DNA of 64,000 nucleotides from Myxococcales bacterium (GTDB lineage: Bacteria > Myxococcota_A > Polyangia > Haliangiales > Haliangiaceae): positions 1 to 64,000 of the forward strand of contig JAQBQE010000026.1 in assembly GCA_028287135.1 (NCBI GenBank), in the 5' to 3' direction. How positions within the stretch are numbered: position 1 is the stretch's first letter; every line of letters begins with the position of its first letter. Shown here piece after piece: positions 7,742 to 16,238 of the stretch. The notes beneath the pieces were generated by a model. It ran no database searches. It had not been told where the DNA came from and saw only the letters and a program-made list of their open reading frames with translations. A program made the translations under genes and the position numbers.

Positions 7742-8616
7742 CAGATACCTCCTCGGGCCTTCTTGTCGGAGCGCGCACCCCAGTGGAGCTTGTCGCGCAT
7801 CACGTCGAAGAAGCTCTGCTTGGAACGGAACATCACGAGCGGTTTGGGAGCCGTGGTCATCTCGACGAGATCCCCCGGCAGAAACGAATGGCCCCACTGG
7901 GCATCGACGGTGAGCAGCACGCCCCGGACATCCGCGCCGAGCTGCAGACGGATCGTCGCGCTGGCGCCGATCACGAGCGGCCGGTTGGTCAGCGCGTGCG
8001 CGCAGATCGGGGTCAGCGTCATCGCGTCCTGACCGGGGACGACGATCGGTCCGCCGGCCGCCATGTTGTAGGCGGTCGAGCCCGTCGGCGTGGCGATGAT
8101 CAGACCGTCGGCGCGGTACGACGCGACGAACTCACCGTCGACGAACGCATCGATCTCGACGAGCCGGGCCATCGCGCCCTGATGCAGCACGGCATCATTG
8201 AGGGCGTACCGGATGACGGGCGGCGCATGCGGCCGCGTGAACGTCACGGCCAGCCGCATCCGCTTGGTCGTCTTGAGCGTTCCTGTGAGCGCTGCCGTCA
8301 GCGCGTCCTTGGCCTCGCTCGGCGCAAACCCTGCGAGAAATCCCAGCTGGCCGAGGTTGATCCCGAGCACCGGCCGCTCGTGGTCGGAGACCAGCCGCGC
8401 CGCGCGCAGCATCGTCCCGTCCCCGCCGAGCGCGACGGCGAGATCGACCGCCTCGCCCATCTCGTTCTCCGGGACCACCTCGCTCCCCGCGGGTGCGATC
8501 TGATCTTCGGTTGTCACCACGGGCACATGGCCCTGTTCGCGCAGCCACGGCACGAGGTCTTCCAGGAGCGCCCCGGCCTCGGTCTTGTCGGGCTTGAGAA
8601 TGAAACCAACTCTCAC
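7741..8616 (-). CDS. nadK: NAD kinase
   Basis: A 291-residue enzyme that phosphorylates NAD to NADP using ATP or polyphosphate in the cytosol. The family motif GGDGT is at residues 64-68 and the N-D pair of the substrate pocket at 140-141 (YALNDAVLH). GLIIATPTGSTAYNMAAGGPIV is also characteristic. I chose the GTG at 8616 (VRVGFILKPD), since family members begin just before this strand; the longer frame to 8736 adds an uncharacteristic leader that runs into the rplM promoter region. It is the first gene of a nadK-recN operon, coupled by TGATG. Confidence 0.93.
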   Translation of the reverse strand: MRVGFILKPDKTEAGALLEDLVPWLREQGHVPVVTTEDQIAPAGSEVVPENEMGEAVDLAVALGGDGTMLRAARLVSDHERPVLGINLGQLGFLAGFAPSEAKDALTAALTGTLKTTKRMRLAVTFTRPHAPPVIRYALNDAVLHQGAMARLVEIDAFVDGEFVASYRADGLIIATPTGSTAYNMAAGGPIVVPGQDAMTLTPICAHALTNRPLVIGASATIRLQLGADVRGVLLTVDAQWGHSFLPGDLVEMTTAPKPLVMFRSKQSFFDVMRDKLHWGARSDKKARGGI

Positions 8617-8778
8617 GCCCTCGTACGTAACACGAGACCGTGACACTGAACGAATTGCCAGGTGGCGGTTGGAGGGCGAAGATTGGTGTGTTAGGTGGGG
8701 GCGAGACGGCCGCGACTGAGCTACAAACCGCCCCAACCGCGAAGTACCAAGGCGGAGGTCACGGAGCCGCGATGCTCC

Positions 8779-8807
8779 TTGACATACCTTTCGCGGCCTT
8801 GTACTTG
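8779..8807 (+). promoter_or_regulatory. predicted sigma-70 promoter of rplM-rpsI
   Basis: TTGACA at 8779-8784 is a perfect -35 element. After 17 bp comes TACTTG (8802-8807), a weak -10. The transcript would begin near 8814, giving a leader of about 18 nt before the rplM ATG. No Shine-Dalgarno sequence is evident in that leader. Confidence 0.5.
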
Positions 8808-8831
8808 ATCCCCCCTTCCGAGCAAACGCCC

Positions 8832-9299
8832 ATGCAGACGACGCAAAAGAGCTCCTGGCTCACCAAAGAGACCGGAGAGGCCCAGCGCGAGTGGTTCCAG
8901 ATCGATGCGACCGGGCAGACGCTCGGCCGCATGGCCTCGAGAATCGCACTGGTCCTCCGCGGCAAGCACAAGGCCACGTACACCCCGAACGTCGACATGG
9001 GGGACTTCGTCATCGTCCTCAATGCCGGCGGAGTGCGCTTGACCGGCACCAAGGCCGACAAGAAGGTCTACCGGCATCACACGCTGTACCCGGGTGGTAT
9101 TCGCGAGAAGCTCGCGAAGGATGTCCTCAAGGACAACCCCGAGCGCGCGATCCAGGAAGCCGTGTGGGGCATGCTGCCGAAGGGTCCCCTCGGCCGCCGC
9201 ATCATCAAGAAGCTGAAGATCTACACCGGTGCGGAGCACGATCACGAGGCTCAGAAGCCGCGCGTTCTCCAGATCAACAACCCGGGCGGGAAGAACTAA
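8832..9299 (+). CDS. rplM: 50S ribosomal protein L13
   Basis: A 155-residue large-subunit protein that binds 23S rRNA early in assembly. Diagnostic stretches are [38 protein letters not shown], and [19 protein letters not shown]. It is about 12 residues longer than E. coli L13, mainly at the N-terminus ([18 protein letters not shown]). rpsI starts 2 nt after its stop, the conserved L13-S9 pairing. The ATG at 8832 follows the predicted promoter at 8779-8807. Confidence 0.97.
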   Translation: MQTTQKSSWLTKETGEAQREWFQIDATGQTLGRMASRIALVLRGKHKATYTPNVDMGDFVIVLNAGGVRLTGTKADKKVYRHHTLYPGGIREKLAKDVLKDNPERAIQEAVWGMLPKGPLGRRIIKKLKIYTGAEHDHEAQKPRVLQINNPGGKN

Positions 9300-9301
9300 C
9301 G

Positions 9302-9697
9302 ATGGCGACTGTGCAGAAGACCTACGCAACGGGCCGCCGCAAGACCGCGATCGCACGCGTCTGGCTCACCGCCGGTGACGGCCGGATCACGATCAACGAT
9401 CGCGCGGACGAGGACTACTTCTCGCGCCCGACCGCTCGCATGGTGATTCGCCAGGGCCTCGAGGAGGTCAACCTGATCGGCCAGTACAACGTCGACGCGA
9501 CCGTGAAGGGCGGCGGCATCTCGTCGCAGGCCGGCGCGATCCGCCACGGCATCACGCGCGCGCTGATGAAGATCGACAGCGAGCTCCGTCCCAAGCTCAA
9601 GGCCGCCGGGTACGTCACCCGCGACCCGCGCAAGAAGGAGCGTAAGAAGTACGGCCAGAAGGCCGCTCGCGCTCGGTTCCAGTTCAGCAAGCGCTGA
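9302..9697 (+). CDS. rpsI: 30S ribosomal protein S9
   Basis: A 131-residue small-subunit protein whose C-terminal tail contacts P-site tRNA. It starts [21 protein letters not shown] and ends with the universal basic tail, [38 protein letters not shown] is the expected central motif. The ATG lies 2 nt after the rplM stop. A strong intrinsic terminator follows at 9717-9748, so rplM-rpsI forms a complete two-gene unit. Confidence 0.97.
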   Translation: MATVQKTYATGRRKTAIARVWLTAGDGRITINDRADEDYFSRPTARMVIRQGLEEVNLIGQYNVDATVKGGGISSQAGAIRHGITRALMKIDSELRPKLKAAGYVTRDPRKKERKKYGQKAARARFQFSKR

Positions 9698-9716
9698 TCT
9701 CGAATCGCTTCGCAGA

Positions 9717-9748
9717 AACCGCCGCGCACCTCGCACGGCGGTTTTTTC
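9717..9748 (+). terminator. rho-independent terminator of rplM-rpsI
   Basis: AACCGCCG at 9717-9724 pairs with CGGCGGTT at 9736-9743 around an 11-nt loop, and the downstream arm runs into six T residues (9742-9747). The hairpin begins 20 nt after the rpsI stop. It is the clearest intrinsic terminator in the window. Confidence 0.85.
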
Positions 9749-9868
9749 GTTTTCGGTGCGCGATCCCGCCCTCGATGCAGGTGGCCGATCTCCCCGGTGA
9801 CGAGCGACCCGGGCCTGGTCCTCAGCGACGAGCTCGCCCGTGTGCACGGACGAGCTGCGCGGTTCGTG

Positions 9869-9874
9869 TACGCT
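9869..9874 (+). promoter_or_regulatory. leaderless-type -10 (TACGCT) for the sensor kinase
   Basis: TACGCT ends 6 nt before the GTG at 9881, which would put the transcription start at or next to the start codon. It supports the GTG over the upstream ATG at 9797. Confidence 0.45.
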
Positions 9875-9880
9875 TCGTGC

Positions 9881-11296
9881 GTGCGCCTCCGGGCGACGAT
9901 CCTCGTCAAGCTGCTCGTCGCGCTGGTCCTGCCCGCCGTCGCGCTGTTCACCCTGTTCGCCTTCGTGGCGTACGAGGTGAGTCGCCATGACCTCGATGCC
10001 GAGCTCGGCAAGCGCCTCGAGGCGATCGCTGCCTCGGCGACCACGCACCTCCGCGGCAAGTACCTCCTCGACCTCGCGCCCGGCGAGGACGGTCAGGGAT
10101 CACACCAGAGCTACGTCAAGAAGCTCGAGGCGGTCGCGACCGCCACCGGTGCGCACCTGTTCGTGTTCGACGCCACCTTCAACAGCCGCGCCGACAGCGA
10201 GCCCGGCATCCCGATCGGCACGCACTACTACCGCGCGGAGCTCGATCGCTCCGAGCTCGCGCGCGTGTTCCAGCGCGGTAGCATGGCCTCGTCGGTGACG
10301 TTCGTCGGCAACGACGGCATCACCTACAAGACCGGCTACGCCCCCGTCCACGCGGAGCTCGATCCAGCCTCCCCGGTCGTGCTCGCGCTCGGCGCGCAGG
10401 CTCCCGCGTCGTACTTCACGCGCCTCGCGGATCTACGTGACCGGTTGTTCCTGTGGGGCGCCGGCCTCGTCCTCGTCAGCATCGCCGCCGCGGTGATCGC
10501 GACCCTGCTGATCACCCGCAACATCCGCAAGCTCGCGGTGGCCGCCGAACGGATCGGTACCGGCGATCTGCGCGAGCGCGTCGACATTCGCTCGCGCGAC
10601 GAGCTCGGCCTCCTCGGCCAGACGATGGATCGCATGCGCGTCCTGCTCGCCGAGCGCGACGCGCGGATGCAACAGATGCTCGCGGGCATCGCGCACGAGG
10701 TCCGCAATCCCCTCGCGGGCATGACGCTGTTCGCCGGGATCCTGCAGGACGAGCTGCCCGAAGGCGACGAGCGGCGCACGCACGTCGATCGGATCCGCAA
10801 GGAGCTCGGATATCTCGAGCGCGTCGTCAACGAGTTCCTCGAGTTCGCGCGACGACCACGCCCGGAGCTCGCACCGGTCGCGGTCGGCGAGCTGCTGGCC
10901 GAGGTCGCGCAGCTCGCGAGCGCGGACGGCATCACGGTCGTCGCGGCGACCAGCGAGATCACGGCCCGCGCCGATCACGCGCAGCTCCGGCGTGCGCTGC
11001 TGAACCTGGCGAGGAACGCGGTGCAGGCGGCGAGCGCCGCTGGCCACGACGGGGAGGCCGTCACGCTGACGGCCGAGCTGCGCAGCGACGAGCTCGCGAT
11101 CGCGGTGTGGAACCGCGGCAAGGAGATCTCGCCCGAGACCTCGGGCAAGCTGTTCGAGCCGTTCTATACGACCCGCGAGAAGGGCACCGGCCTCGGCTTG
11201 GCGTTCGTGCGGGAGATCGCACTCGACCACGGAGGCCGCGTCGACGTGACGAGCGCCGACGGCGAGACCACGTTCACGATCGTACTCCCCGCGTAG
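9881..11296 (+). CDS. membrane sensor histidine kinase (NtrB-like)
   Basis: A 471-residue protein. It has a first membrane span at about residues 8-32, an extracytoplasmic sensor region at about 33-185, and a second span at about 190-210. A HAMP linker (VAAERIGTGDLRERVDIRSRDELG) precedes a dimerisation domain with the phospho-accepting His272 in AGIAHEVRNPLAGM. The ATP-binding domain has the N box NLARNAVQAA and the G box GTGLGLAF. It autophosphorylates on ATP and should donate to the sigma-54 activator starting 27 nt downstream. The signal is not known. The start is the GTG at 9881, right before the first membrane helix. Confidence 0.92.
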   Translation: MRLRATILVKLLVALVLPAVALFTLFAFVAYEVSRHDLDAELGKRLEAIAASATTHLRGKYLLDLAPGEDGQGSHQSYVKKLEAVATATGAHLFVFDATFNSRADSEPGIPIGTHYYRAELDRSELARVFQRGSMASSVTFVGNDGITYKTGYAPVHAELDPASPVVLALGAQAPASYFTRLADLRDRLFLWGAGLVLVSIAAAVIATLLITRNIRKLAVAAERIGTGDLRERVDIRSRDELGLLGQTMDRMRVLLAERDARMQQMLAGIAHEVRNPLAGMTLFAGILQDELPEGDERRTHVDRIRKELGYLERVVNEFLEFARRPRPELAPVAVGELLAEVAQLASADGITVVAATSEITARADHAQLRRALLNLARNAVQAASAAGHDGEAVTLTAELRSDELAIAVWNRGKEISPETSGKLFEPFYTTREKGTGLGLAFVREIALDHGGRVDVTSADGETTFTIVLPA

Positions 11297-11323
11297 CACC
11301 GTGCCGTGGTACCAAGGTCGGCG

Positions 11324-12694
11324 ATGGCGGTGATCCTCATCATCGACGACAACGAGACGATCCGCGAAGGACTCGCGCACCTCGTCAAGAAGCTCGGCCA
11401 CGAGGCCGTGATCGCGACGAGCGGCGCTGCCGGCATTGCGGCGTTCAAGGCCAAGCGCGCCGACTTCGTGATCACCGATCTCAAGATGGAGGGCGGCACC
11501 GGCGTCGACGTGCTGCGTGGGATCACCGCGATCGATGGCGACGTCCCGATCATGATCATCACCGGGTTCGGCACGGTCGAGACCGCGGTCGAGGCGATGA
11601 AGCTCGGCGCGTTCGACTTCGTGACCAAGCCGATCCAGCCCGAGGTCGTGCGCCTCAAGGTCGAGCGCGCGCTCGAGCTGTGCGCGGTCCGCCGTGGCCG
11701 GCGCAAGTCCGACGCGATCACCGAGGTCCTGCACTCCGACGCGGAGGCGCGGTTCCCCGAGCTGGTGGGCAGCGGCGAGAAGATGGCGATCGTGCGGCGC
11801 ACCGTCGAGAAGGTCGCGGCGAGCGACACGACCGTGTTCATCAACGGCGAGAGCGGCACCGGCAAGGAGCTCGTCGCGCGCGCGATCCATCGCCTGAGCA
11901 AGCGCGCGAACGGCCCGTTCATCAAGGTCAATTGCGGCGCGCTGACCGAGACCTTGCTCGAGAGCGAGCTGTTCGGTCACGAGAAGGGCGCGTTCACCGG
12001 CGCGATCAAGCAGAAGCTCGGTCGGTTCGAGCTCGCCGACAAGGGCACGCTGTTCCTCGATGAGGTCGGTGACATCCCGCCGGCGATGCAGGTCAAGCTC
12101 CTTCGCGCGCTGCAGGAGCAGGAGTTCGAGCGGGTCGGTGGCGAGCATCCGATCAAGGTCAACGTCCGCGTCCTCAGCGCGACGAACAAGGACCTCGAGG
12201 CCGAGACCGCGTCGGGCCGGTTTCGCCAGGATCTGTACTTCCGGCTCCACGTGCTGCCGGTCAAGCTGCCGCCACTGCGCGAGCGTCGCGAGGACATCCC
12301 GCACCTGTGCTCGCACTTCATCGCCAAGCTCGGCCCGAAGACCAACCCGCGGGTGCGCGCGGTCGGCGACGCCGCGCTCGGGCGAATCATGGCCTACCAC
12401 TGGCCCGGCAACGTCCGCGAGCTCGAGAACGCGATCGAGCAGTCGCTGGTGTTCGCCGAGAGCGACGAGATCACGCCGAATGCGCTGCCGCAGTTCCTCC
12501 AGGGTGGAGCCGAGGACGATGCGCTCAGCGTACCGCGCGAGCTGTCGTTGCCCGAGATCCTCGACGACCTCGAGCGCCAGCTGATCCTGAAGGCGTACAC
12601 CAAGGCCGGCCGCGTGAAGACCGAGACCGCGCGCCTGCTCGGGATCAAGACGAGCGCGCTCTACTACAAGCTCGAGAAGTACGCGATCGAATGA
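11324..12694 (+). CDS. sigma-54-dependent response regulator (NtrC family)
   Basis: A 456-residue transcription activator. The receiver domain has the acidic pair D8/D9, phospho-acceptor Asp52 (VITDLKM) and Lys102 (TKP). The AAA+ domain has Walker A GESGTGKE at 175-182, the sigma-54 contact loop GAFTGA at 222-227, Walker [11 protein letters not shown] at 241-250, and [15 protein letters not shown] Fis-type helix-turn-helix ends the protein ([22 protein letters not shown]). All residues for sigma-54 promoter opening are present. It pairs with the histidine kinase just upstream. The ATG at 11324 is preferred over 11306 because the receiver strand starts there. Confidence 0.95.
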   Translation: MAVILIIDDNETIREGLAHLVKKLGHEAVIATSGAAGIAAFKAKRADFVITDLKMEGGTGVDVLRGITAIDGDVPIMIITGFGTVETAVEAMKLGAFDFVTKPIQPEVVRLKVERALELCAVRRGRRKSDAITEVLHSDAEARFPELVGSGEKMAIVRRTVEKVAASDTTVFINGESGTGKELVARAIHRLSKRANGPFIKVNCGALTETLLESELFGHEKGAFTGAIKQKLGRFELADKGTLFLDEVGDIPPAMQVKLLRALQEQEFERVGGEHPIKVNVRVLSATNKDLEAETASGRFRQDLYFRLHVLPVKLPPLRERREDIPHLCSHFIAKLGPKTNPRVRAVGDAALGRIMAYHWPGNVRELENAIEQSLVFAESDEITPNALPQFLQGGAEDDALSVPRELSLPEILDDLERQLILKAYTKAGRVKTETARLLGIKTSALYYKLEKYAIE

Positions 12695-12869
12695 GGGACG
12701 GGGCGGCGATGCTCGCGCTCGCGCTCGCGAGCGTTGGCTCTCGTCCTCGTCGAGCGGTGCGAGCTCGATCGCCGGAACCACCAGCGGCAACGCGCGCGCG
12801 CCGACCGGCGACCACGCGAGCGACGCCCGGATCGACGCCCAGAGCGACGCCCAGATCGACGCACCGGTC

Positions 12870-13256
12870 ATGCTGGTCGCGACTGCGAACGGCGCGAGCA
12901 CCCCGACGAGCACGAGCAAGCACGGTCCGACCGCGGTCAGCGTGGCGACGAGCTGCCCGGCGACGTACGCCAGCGCGAGCGGCTTCTGCAAGGAGCCCCT
13001 CGCCTGCTCGTATCCGGAGGGCGCGTGCTCGTGCGGCTATCCCGCGCACTGCGGCGGGATGGCGCCCGACGAACCGAAATTTCCACCGAGCTTCCAGTGC
13101 ACGCCGAAGGTCCGCGCCGACGGCTGTCCCGGCACGCAGCCCACCGGAGCGTGCAAGGTCGAGGGCAAGCGGTGCGACTACACCTGCCAGTGCACGGCGT
13201 ACTCGACGTGCACGAAGGGTCGCTGGGTCGCGACCGAGGGCTCCTGCAAGCCCTGA
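12870..13256 (+). CDS. Cys-rich secreted or lipoprotein-like protein, 5' end probably frameshifted
   Basis: The reliable part is the C-terminal ~90 residues: evenly spaced cysteines in GFCKEPLACSYPEGACSCGYP, QCTPKVRADGCPGTQP and CDYTCQCTAYSTCTKGRW, the disulfide-rich pattern of Myxococcota surface proteins. The only in-frame start is the ATG at 12870, which gives no signal peptide. Upstream, the same frame encodes a Ser/Ala/Asp-rich linker (SGASSIAGTTSGNARAPTGD). A hydrophobic run that could be a signal peptide (MLALALA, then ALALVLVERC) lies in two other frames at 12709-12765, beginning with an ATG that overlaps the regulator stop. Two small indels would join them into one lipoprotein. Function unknown. 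Confidence 0.6.
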   Translation: MLVATANGASTPTSTSKHGPTAVSVATSCPATYASASGFCKEPLACSYPEGACSCGYPAHCGGMAPDEPKFPPSFQCTPKVRADGCPGTQPTGACKVEGKRCDYTCQCTAYSTCTKGRWVATEGSCKP

Positions 13257-13335
13257 TCAGCGCGAGACGGTGAGTTGCGATTCGCGCGGTCCATCGGGGA
13301 GTGCACCGCGCCGGCCGACGGGCTATCAGGTCTGC

Positions 13336-13743
13336 ATGATCGATCGCGCGCGCCTCGAGGGCCTGTCCTATGCGGTGCTGCGGATCGTCGCCGGCCTCTG
13401 CTTCTCGCTGCACGGCGTGCAGAAGATCCTCGGCCAGCTGACGACCAAGGCGCAGCCGGAGATGTGGTCGCAGACCTGGTTCGGCGGCGTGATCGAGCTC
13501 GTGGGCGGCGCACTGATCGCGGTCGGCCTGTTCACGCGTCCCGCCGCATTCCTCGCCTCCGGCACGATGGCCGTCGCGTACATCCAGTTCCACTGGAAGT
13601 TCCAGCTCGGCGAGAAGCTGTTCCCGATCTCGGGCCCCGGCAACGGCGGCGAGCTCGCGCTGATCTACTGCTTCCTGTTCCTGTGGATCACGATCCACGG
13701 TGCCGGATCGGTCTCGCTCGATCGAATGCTGCGTCGCGCGTGA
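13336..13743 (+). CDS. DoxX family membrane protein
   Basis: A 135-residue protein with four membrane segments. It matches the DoxX family: an N-terminal LRIVAGLCFSLHGVQKILGQ, then GGVIELVGGALIAVGLFTRPAAFLASGTMAVAY and HWKFQLGEKLFPISGPGNGGELALIYCFLFLWI. DoxX proteins are integral inner-membrane proteins linked in some bacteria to quinone or thiosulfate oxidation and redox stress; the role here is unknown. The ATG at 13336 starts the usual family length. It converges with the lipoprotein gene ending at 13744, with no bases between the two stops. Confidence 0.85.
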   Translation: MIDRARLEGLSYAVLRIVAGLCFSLHGVQKILGQLTTKAQPEMWSQTWFGGVIELVGGALIAVGLFTRPAAFLASGTMAVAYIQFHWKFQLGEKLFPISGPGNGGELALIYCFLFLWITIHGAGSVSLDRMLRRA

Positions 13744-14307
13744 TCAGATCGGTGGCTTCTCGGCGGTCGGAGCCGCACTGCCGCTACCGGAGCCGGTGAA
13801 CTTCTCGCGGCACGCCTTCATCTCGACATCGAGCGCGAGACCGCGCTTGTCCTGCGCGTCGGTGGGCTTTGCATCCTTGCCGAGCCGGTCCTTCATCGAC
13901 TTGCGATACGCACCCCACTCGTCCTGGACCTTGTCGGCGCACGACGGGTCCGTGCACGCACACATCCGCGTCTTGAGATCCTCGAGGCGATCGAGCACCT
14001 GATCGAAGCTCTGGGTCGTGAACTTCGCCCGGCACTCGCCGATCCTCTTCTCCGACGCGCGGCCTCGCTGGTTCTGCTCGTCGCTCGGTTTCGCGTCCTT
14101 GCCGAGCCGCTCCTTGAACGTCTTGCGCAGTGCGAGGACCTCGGCTTGCACCTTGTCGGCGCACTCCGCGTCGGGGCATGCGCACAGCTTCGTGCTCAGC
14201 GCTTCCATCTCGACGAGCACCTCGTCGAACTTGTCGGTGCCCTTCTTCTTCCCGCCACACCCGACGGCGGCCCACAGCACGAGCATCGCGATCGACACGG
14301 TCCGCAT
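13744..14307 (-). CDS. lipoprotein with a duplicated Cys/Lys-rich helical domain
   Basis: A 187-residue lipoprotein: signal MRTVSIAMLVLWAAVGC with acylated Cys17. The mature part is two tandem copies of one ~70-residue domain, at about residues 27-96 and 101-170. Both copies share a CACxDxxCADKVQ core, then a KERLGKDAKPSDEQ- or KDRLGKDAKPTDAQ-type stretch, and end in EC/AC-R-x-KF. A Gly/Ser tail closes the protein. The paired cysteines probably form disulfides outside the cytoplasm. TAAGCT ends 7 nt before the ATG, and its TAA is the stop codon of the upstream exonuclease gene. Function not recognised. Confidence 0.8.
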   Translation of the reverse strand: MRTVSIAMLVLWAAVGCGGKKKGTDKFDEVLVEMEALSTKLCACPDAECADKVQAEVLALRKTFKERLGKDAKPSDEQNQRGRASEKRIGECRAKFTTQSFDQVLDRLEDLKTRMCACTDPSCADKVQDEWGAYRKSMKDRLGKDAKPTDAQDKRGLALDVEMKACREKFTGSGSGSAAPTAEKPPI

Positions 14308-14314
14308 GCCGACA

Positions 14315-14320
14315 AGCTTA
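14315..14320 (-). promoter_or_regulatory. possible leaderless -10 (TAAGCT) for the duplicated-domain lipoprotein
   Basis: TAAGCT ends 7 nt upstream of the ATG at 14307. Its first three bases are the stop codon of the upstream exonuclease gene, so the lipoprotein may be either promoter-driven or co-transcribed. Confidence 0.3.
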
Positions 14321-15400
14321 CTTGGCAAACGGCGGCTGCGCCGTCGGCGCGGGCACTCCGTACCGATCACGTGCCCAGCTGAGGAACGCATCGCCCTGCA
14401 GCTCGAGCGCGGCCTTGCAGACCTCGGCGACGTGAACCGGGAAGTCCTTCTCGACCACCCACTTGAGGAAGCTGCGATCGGGGCCGGCGGCGAGCTCGTG
14501 GACGGGAGCGCCACCGTGCTTGCCGAAGCCGAGCACGACCACCTCGCCCTCCCACCGTAGATGACGCGAGGGTCCGACCCAGCTCGCGCGCTGGCCCGCC
14601 TGCGGATCGCACTTGGTGGCGATCTGATCCCAGTCCTGACCGTCGAGGTCGAAGTGCTTGAGCATGCCGGCGAGCACGCGGCCGGTCGCGGCGACATCGG
14701 CGCTCGCCGTGTGGGCCGCAGCGAACTCGCCGCCGACGAACCGCTGATGTGCGTGCTGCAAGCTACGCGGCTCGCACTGCTGCCACAGCCGGAAGGCATC
14801 GACGATCTTCGTGGTCGAGAAGTCGAGCAGCGGCTTGCCGATCCGCGCGTACTCGGCCTGCAGCATGTCGATGTCGAACGCGAGGTTGTACCCGACGATC
14901 ACGTCTGCGGTCGCGAACAGCTCGGTGATCTCGGTGGCGACCGCGTCGAACGTCGGGCAGTCCGCGAGCTCGTCGATCGAGATCCCGTGGACGGCCTGCG
15001 CACCGGGATGGATGGGGACCGACGGCTTGATCCGCCAGACCCGGCTCGGCGCATTGTCCGCGAGGCCGCGCTGCACGCACAGCTCGATCACCTGGTCGCG
15101 CACGCGGTCGGTGCCGGTGGTCTCGCAATCGAACACCAGGATCACCGGGCCGGCGACCGGCGCCGTGACAGGATGGCTACCGGCAGCGAGCTCTCCGACC
15201 GGCTCGACCGGAGCCGCGACCGCCGCCTCGCAACCCGGTTCGGGGGCCGCGACCGGGCCAGCCTTGGAGCGCCGCGCCTTGGTCCGCTTCGAGGCCGGTT
15301 CGCGGGTGGGCTCGTCCTGCCGTGCGTCCACGGTCCCCGCGGGCTCGCGCGCGGATCCTGGCTCCGGGCGCCACTCGAACAGGGACAACGTGCCTTCCAC
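14318..15400 (-). CDS. DEDDh 3'-5' exonuclease with ExoX-like C-terminus
   Basis: A 360-residue protein. The N-terminal ~85 residues are a Pro/Ala/Glu-rich linker. The exonuclease fold follows, with motif I D91/E93 (FDCETTGT), motif II D176 (YNLAFDID), and motif III H230/D235 (HTASAD), the complete DEDDh set of DnaQ/RNase T-type nucleases. The C-terminal part (GFGKHGGAPVHEL and FLKWVVEKDFP, residues 291-320) resembles the small domain at the end of exonuclease X. It probably trims single-stranded DNA during repair. Translation starts at GTG 15400; TAGTGT ends 7 nt upstream, a leaderless layout. Confidence 0.85.
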   Translation of the reverse strand: MEGTLSLFEWRPEPGSAREPAGTVDARQDEPTREPASKRTKARRSKAGPVAAPEPGCEAAVAAPVEPVGELAAGSHPVTAPVAGPVILVFDCETTGTDRVRDQVIELCVQRGLADNAPSRVWRIKPSVPIHPGAQAVHGISIDELADCPTFDAVATEITELFATADVIVGYNLAFDIDMLQAEYARIGKPLLDFSTTKIVDAFRLWQQCEPRSLQHAHQRFVGGEFAAAHTASADVAATGRVLAGMLKHFDLDGQDWDQIATKCDPQAGQRASWVGPSRHLRWEGEVVVLGFGKHGGAPVHELAAGPDRSFLKWVVEKDFPVHVAEVCKAALELQGDAFLSWARDRYGVPAPTAQPPFAK

Positions 15401-15407
15401 GTCCTGG

Positions 15408-15413
15408 ACACTA
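15408..15413 (-). promoter_or_regulatory. leaderless-type -10 (TAGTGT) for the exonuclease
   Basis: TAGTGT ends 7 nt before the GTG at 15400. No Shine-Dalgarno sequence is visible in between. Confidence 0.4.
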
Positions 15414-15549
15414 GAGGGTGCCTCTGACAGCCAGACCCGCGGCCCGGGTCGTCAGATCGCCAAGCGATCGAATACCTTAGCGTTCCGAGGGATCTACCCC
15501 GGTCGCGAGCATTCGCTCGCTGCCTCCAGCCTGGGCCCGTCGAGTCCGC

Positions 15550-15555
15550 TACAGT
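15550..15555 (+). promoter_or_regulatory. leaderless-type -10 (TACAGT)
   Basis: TACAGT ends exactly 6 nt before the GTG start of the lipoprotein at 15562. The rest of the 15414-15549 gap holds nothing I recognise. Confidence 0.45.
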
Positions 15556-15561
15556 CGCGCC

Positions 15562-16212
15562 GTGCGGTTCGTCCTCGTCTCGGCAGCTCTCCTGCTCGGT
15601 GCCTGCAAGGTCCAGGAGCCGTCACCGGTCACCTCGCCCTGGTACGACGGCCTCGAGCGGACCGAGCTCGGCGCCAGCTACGACGCGACCGGCAAGGGCT
15701 ACCGGATCACCGCCGGGCAGCTCTCGGCGCGCGGCGCCCACAACCACCCGCTGTGGCTCCGCAAGAAGCTCCCGCGCAACGTGCGGATCGAGTTCGACGC
15801 GTGGTCGACCGAGCCACGGGGCGACATCAAGGTCGAGCTGTTCGGTGACGGCAGGTCGTACGACCCGAATGGCGGGGCCTACACCGCGACCGGCTACGAG
15901 GTGATCTTCGGCGGCTGGGGCAACTCGAAGTCGATCATCGCGAGGCTCGACGAGCACGGCAAGGACGTGGTCGCGCGTACCGATGTCAAGGTGATCCCGA
16001 ACAAGCACTACCACTGGCGCATCGAGCGGCAGGGCACGAAGCTGACCTGGTGGATCGATCCGACACTCCCGACGCCGGACGGACAGCCGCCGAAGCCGTT
16101 CCTGGAGCTCGTGGATCCCACCCCGCTCGAGGGCCCCGGGCACGAGTATTTCGCGTTCAACAACTGGGAAACGGATACCTGGTTCGACAACCTCGTGATC
16201 ACGCCGCTGTGA
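15562..16212 (+). CDS. lipoprotein with a concanavalin-like beta-sandwich (inferred)
   Basis: A 216-residue lipoprotein starting at GTG: signal VRFVLVSAALLLGAC with lipobox LGAC (Cys15). The mature domain contains LPRNVRIEFDAWSTEPRGDIKVELFGDG, TGYEVIFGGWGNSKSIIARLDEHGKD, YHWRIERQGTKLTWWID, and FAFNNWETDTWFDNLVI. This order of strands is typical of concanavalin/LamG-like sandwich domains in myxobacterial lipoproteins. Fold assignment is by pattern only, and ligand unknown. The large kinase gene begins 26 nt downstream. Confidence 0.75.
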   Translation: MRFVLVSAALLLGACKVQEPSPVTSPWYDGLERTELGASYDATGKGYRITAGQLSARGAHNHPLWLRKKLPRNVRIEFDAWSTEPRGDIKVELFGDGRSYDPNGGAYTATGYEVIFGGWGNSKSIIARLDEHGKDVVARTDVKVIPNKHYHWRIERQGTKLTWWIDPTLPTPDGQPPKPFLELVDPTPLEGPGHEYFAFNNWETDTWFDNLVITPL

Positions 16213-16214
16213 GC

Positions 16215-16220
16215 TAAAAT
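16215..16220 (+). promoter_or_regulatory. possible -10 (TAAAAT) for the large kinase
   Basis: TAAAAT lies 18 nt upstream of the ATG at 16239, immediately after the lipoprotein stop. It would give a short leader rather than a leaderless transcript. Confidence 0.3.
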
Positions 16221-16238
16221 CCCGGCTTCGGACTCGGG

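Noticed and set aside
5990..8032. A 680-codon open frame on the plus strand
   Set aside because: It is antisense to recN and nadK and has a mirror-type composition.
10433..12991. An 852-codon open frame on the minus strand
   Set aside because: It is antisense to the histidine kinase and NtrC-type regulator, both of which have complete motifs.
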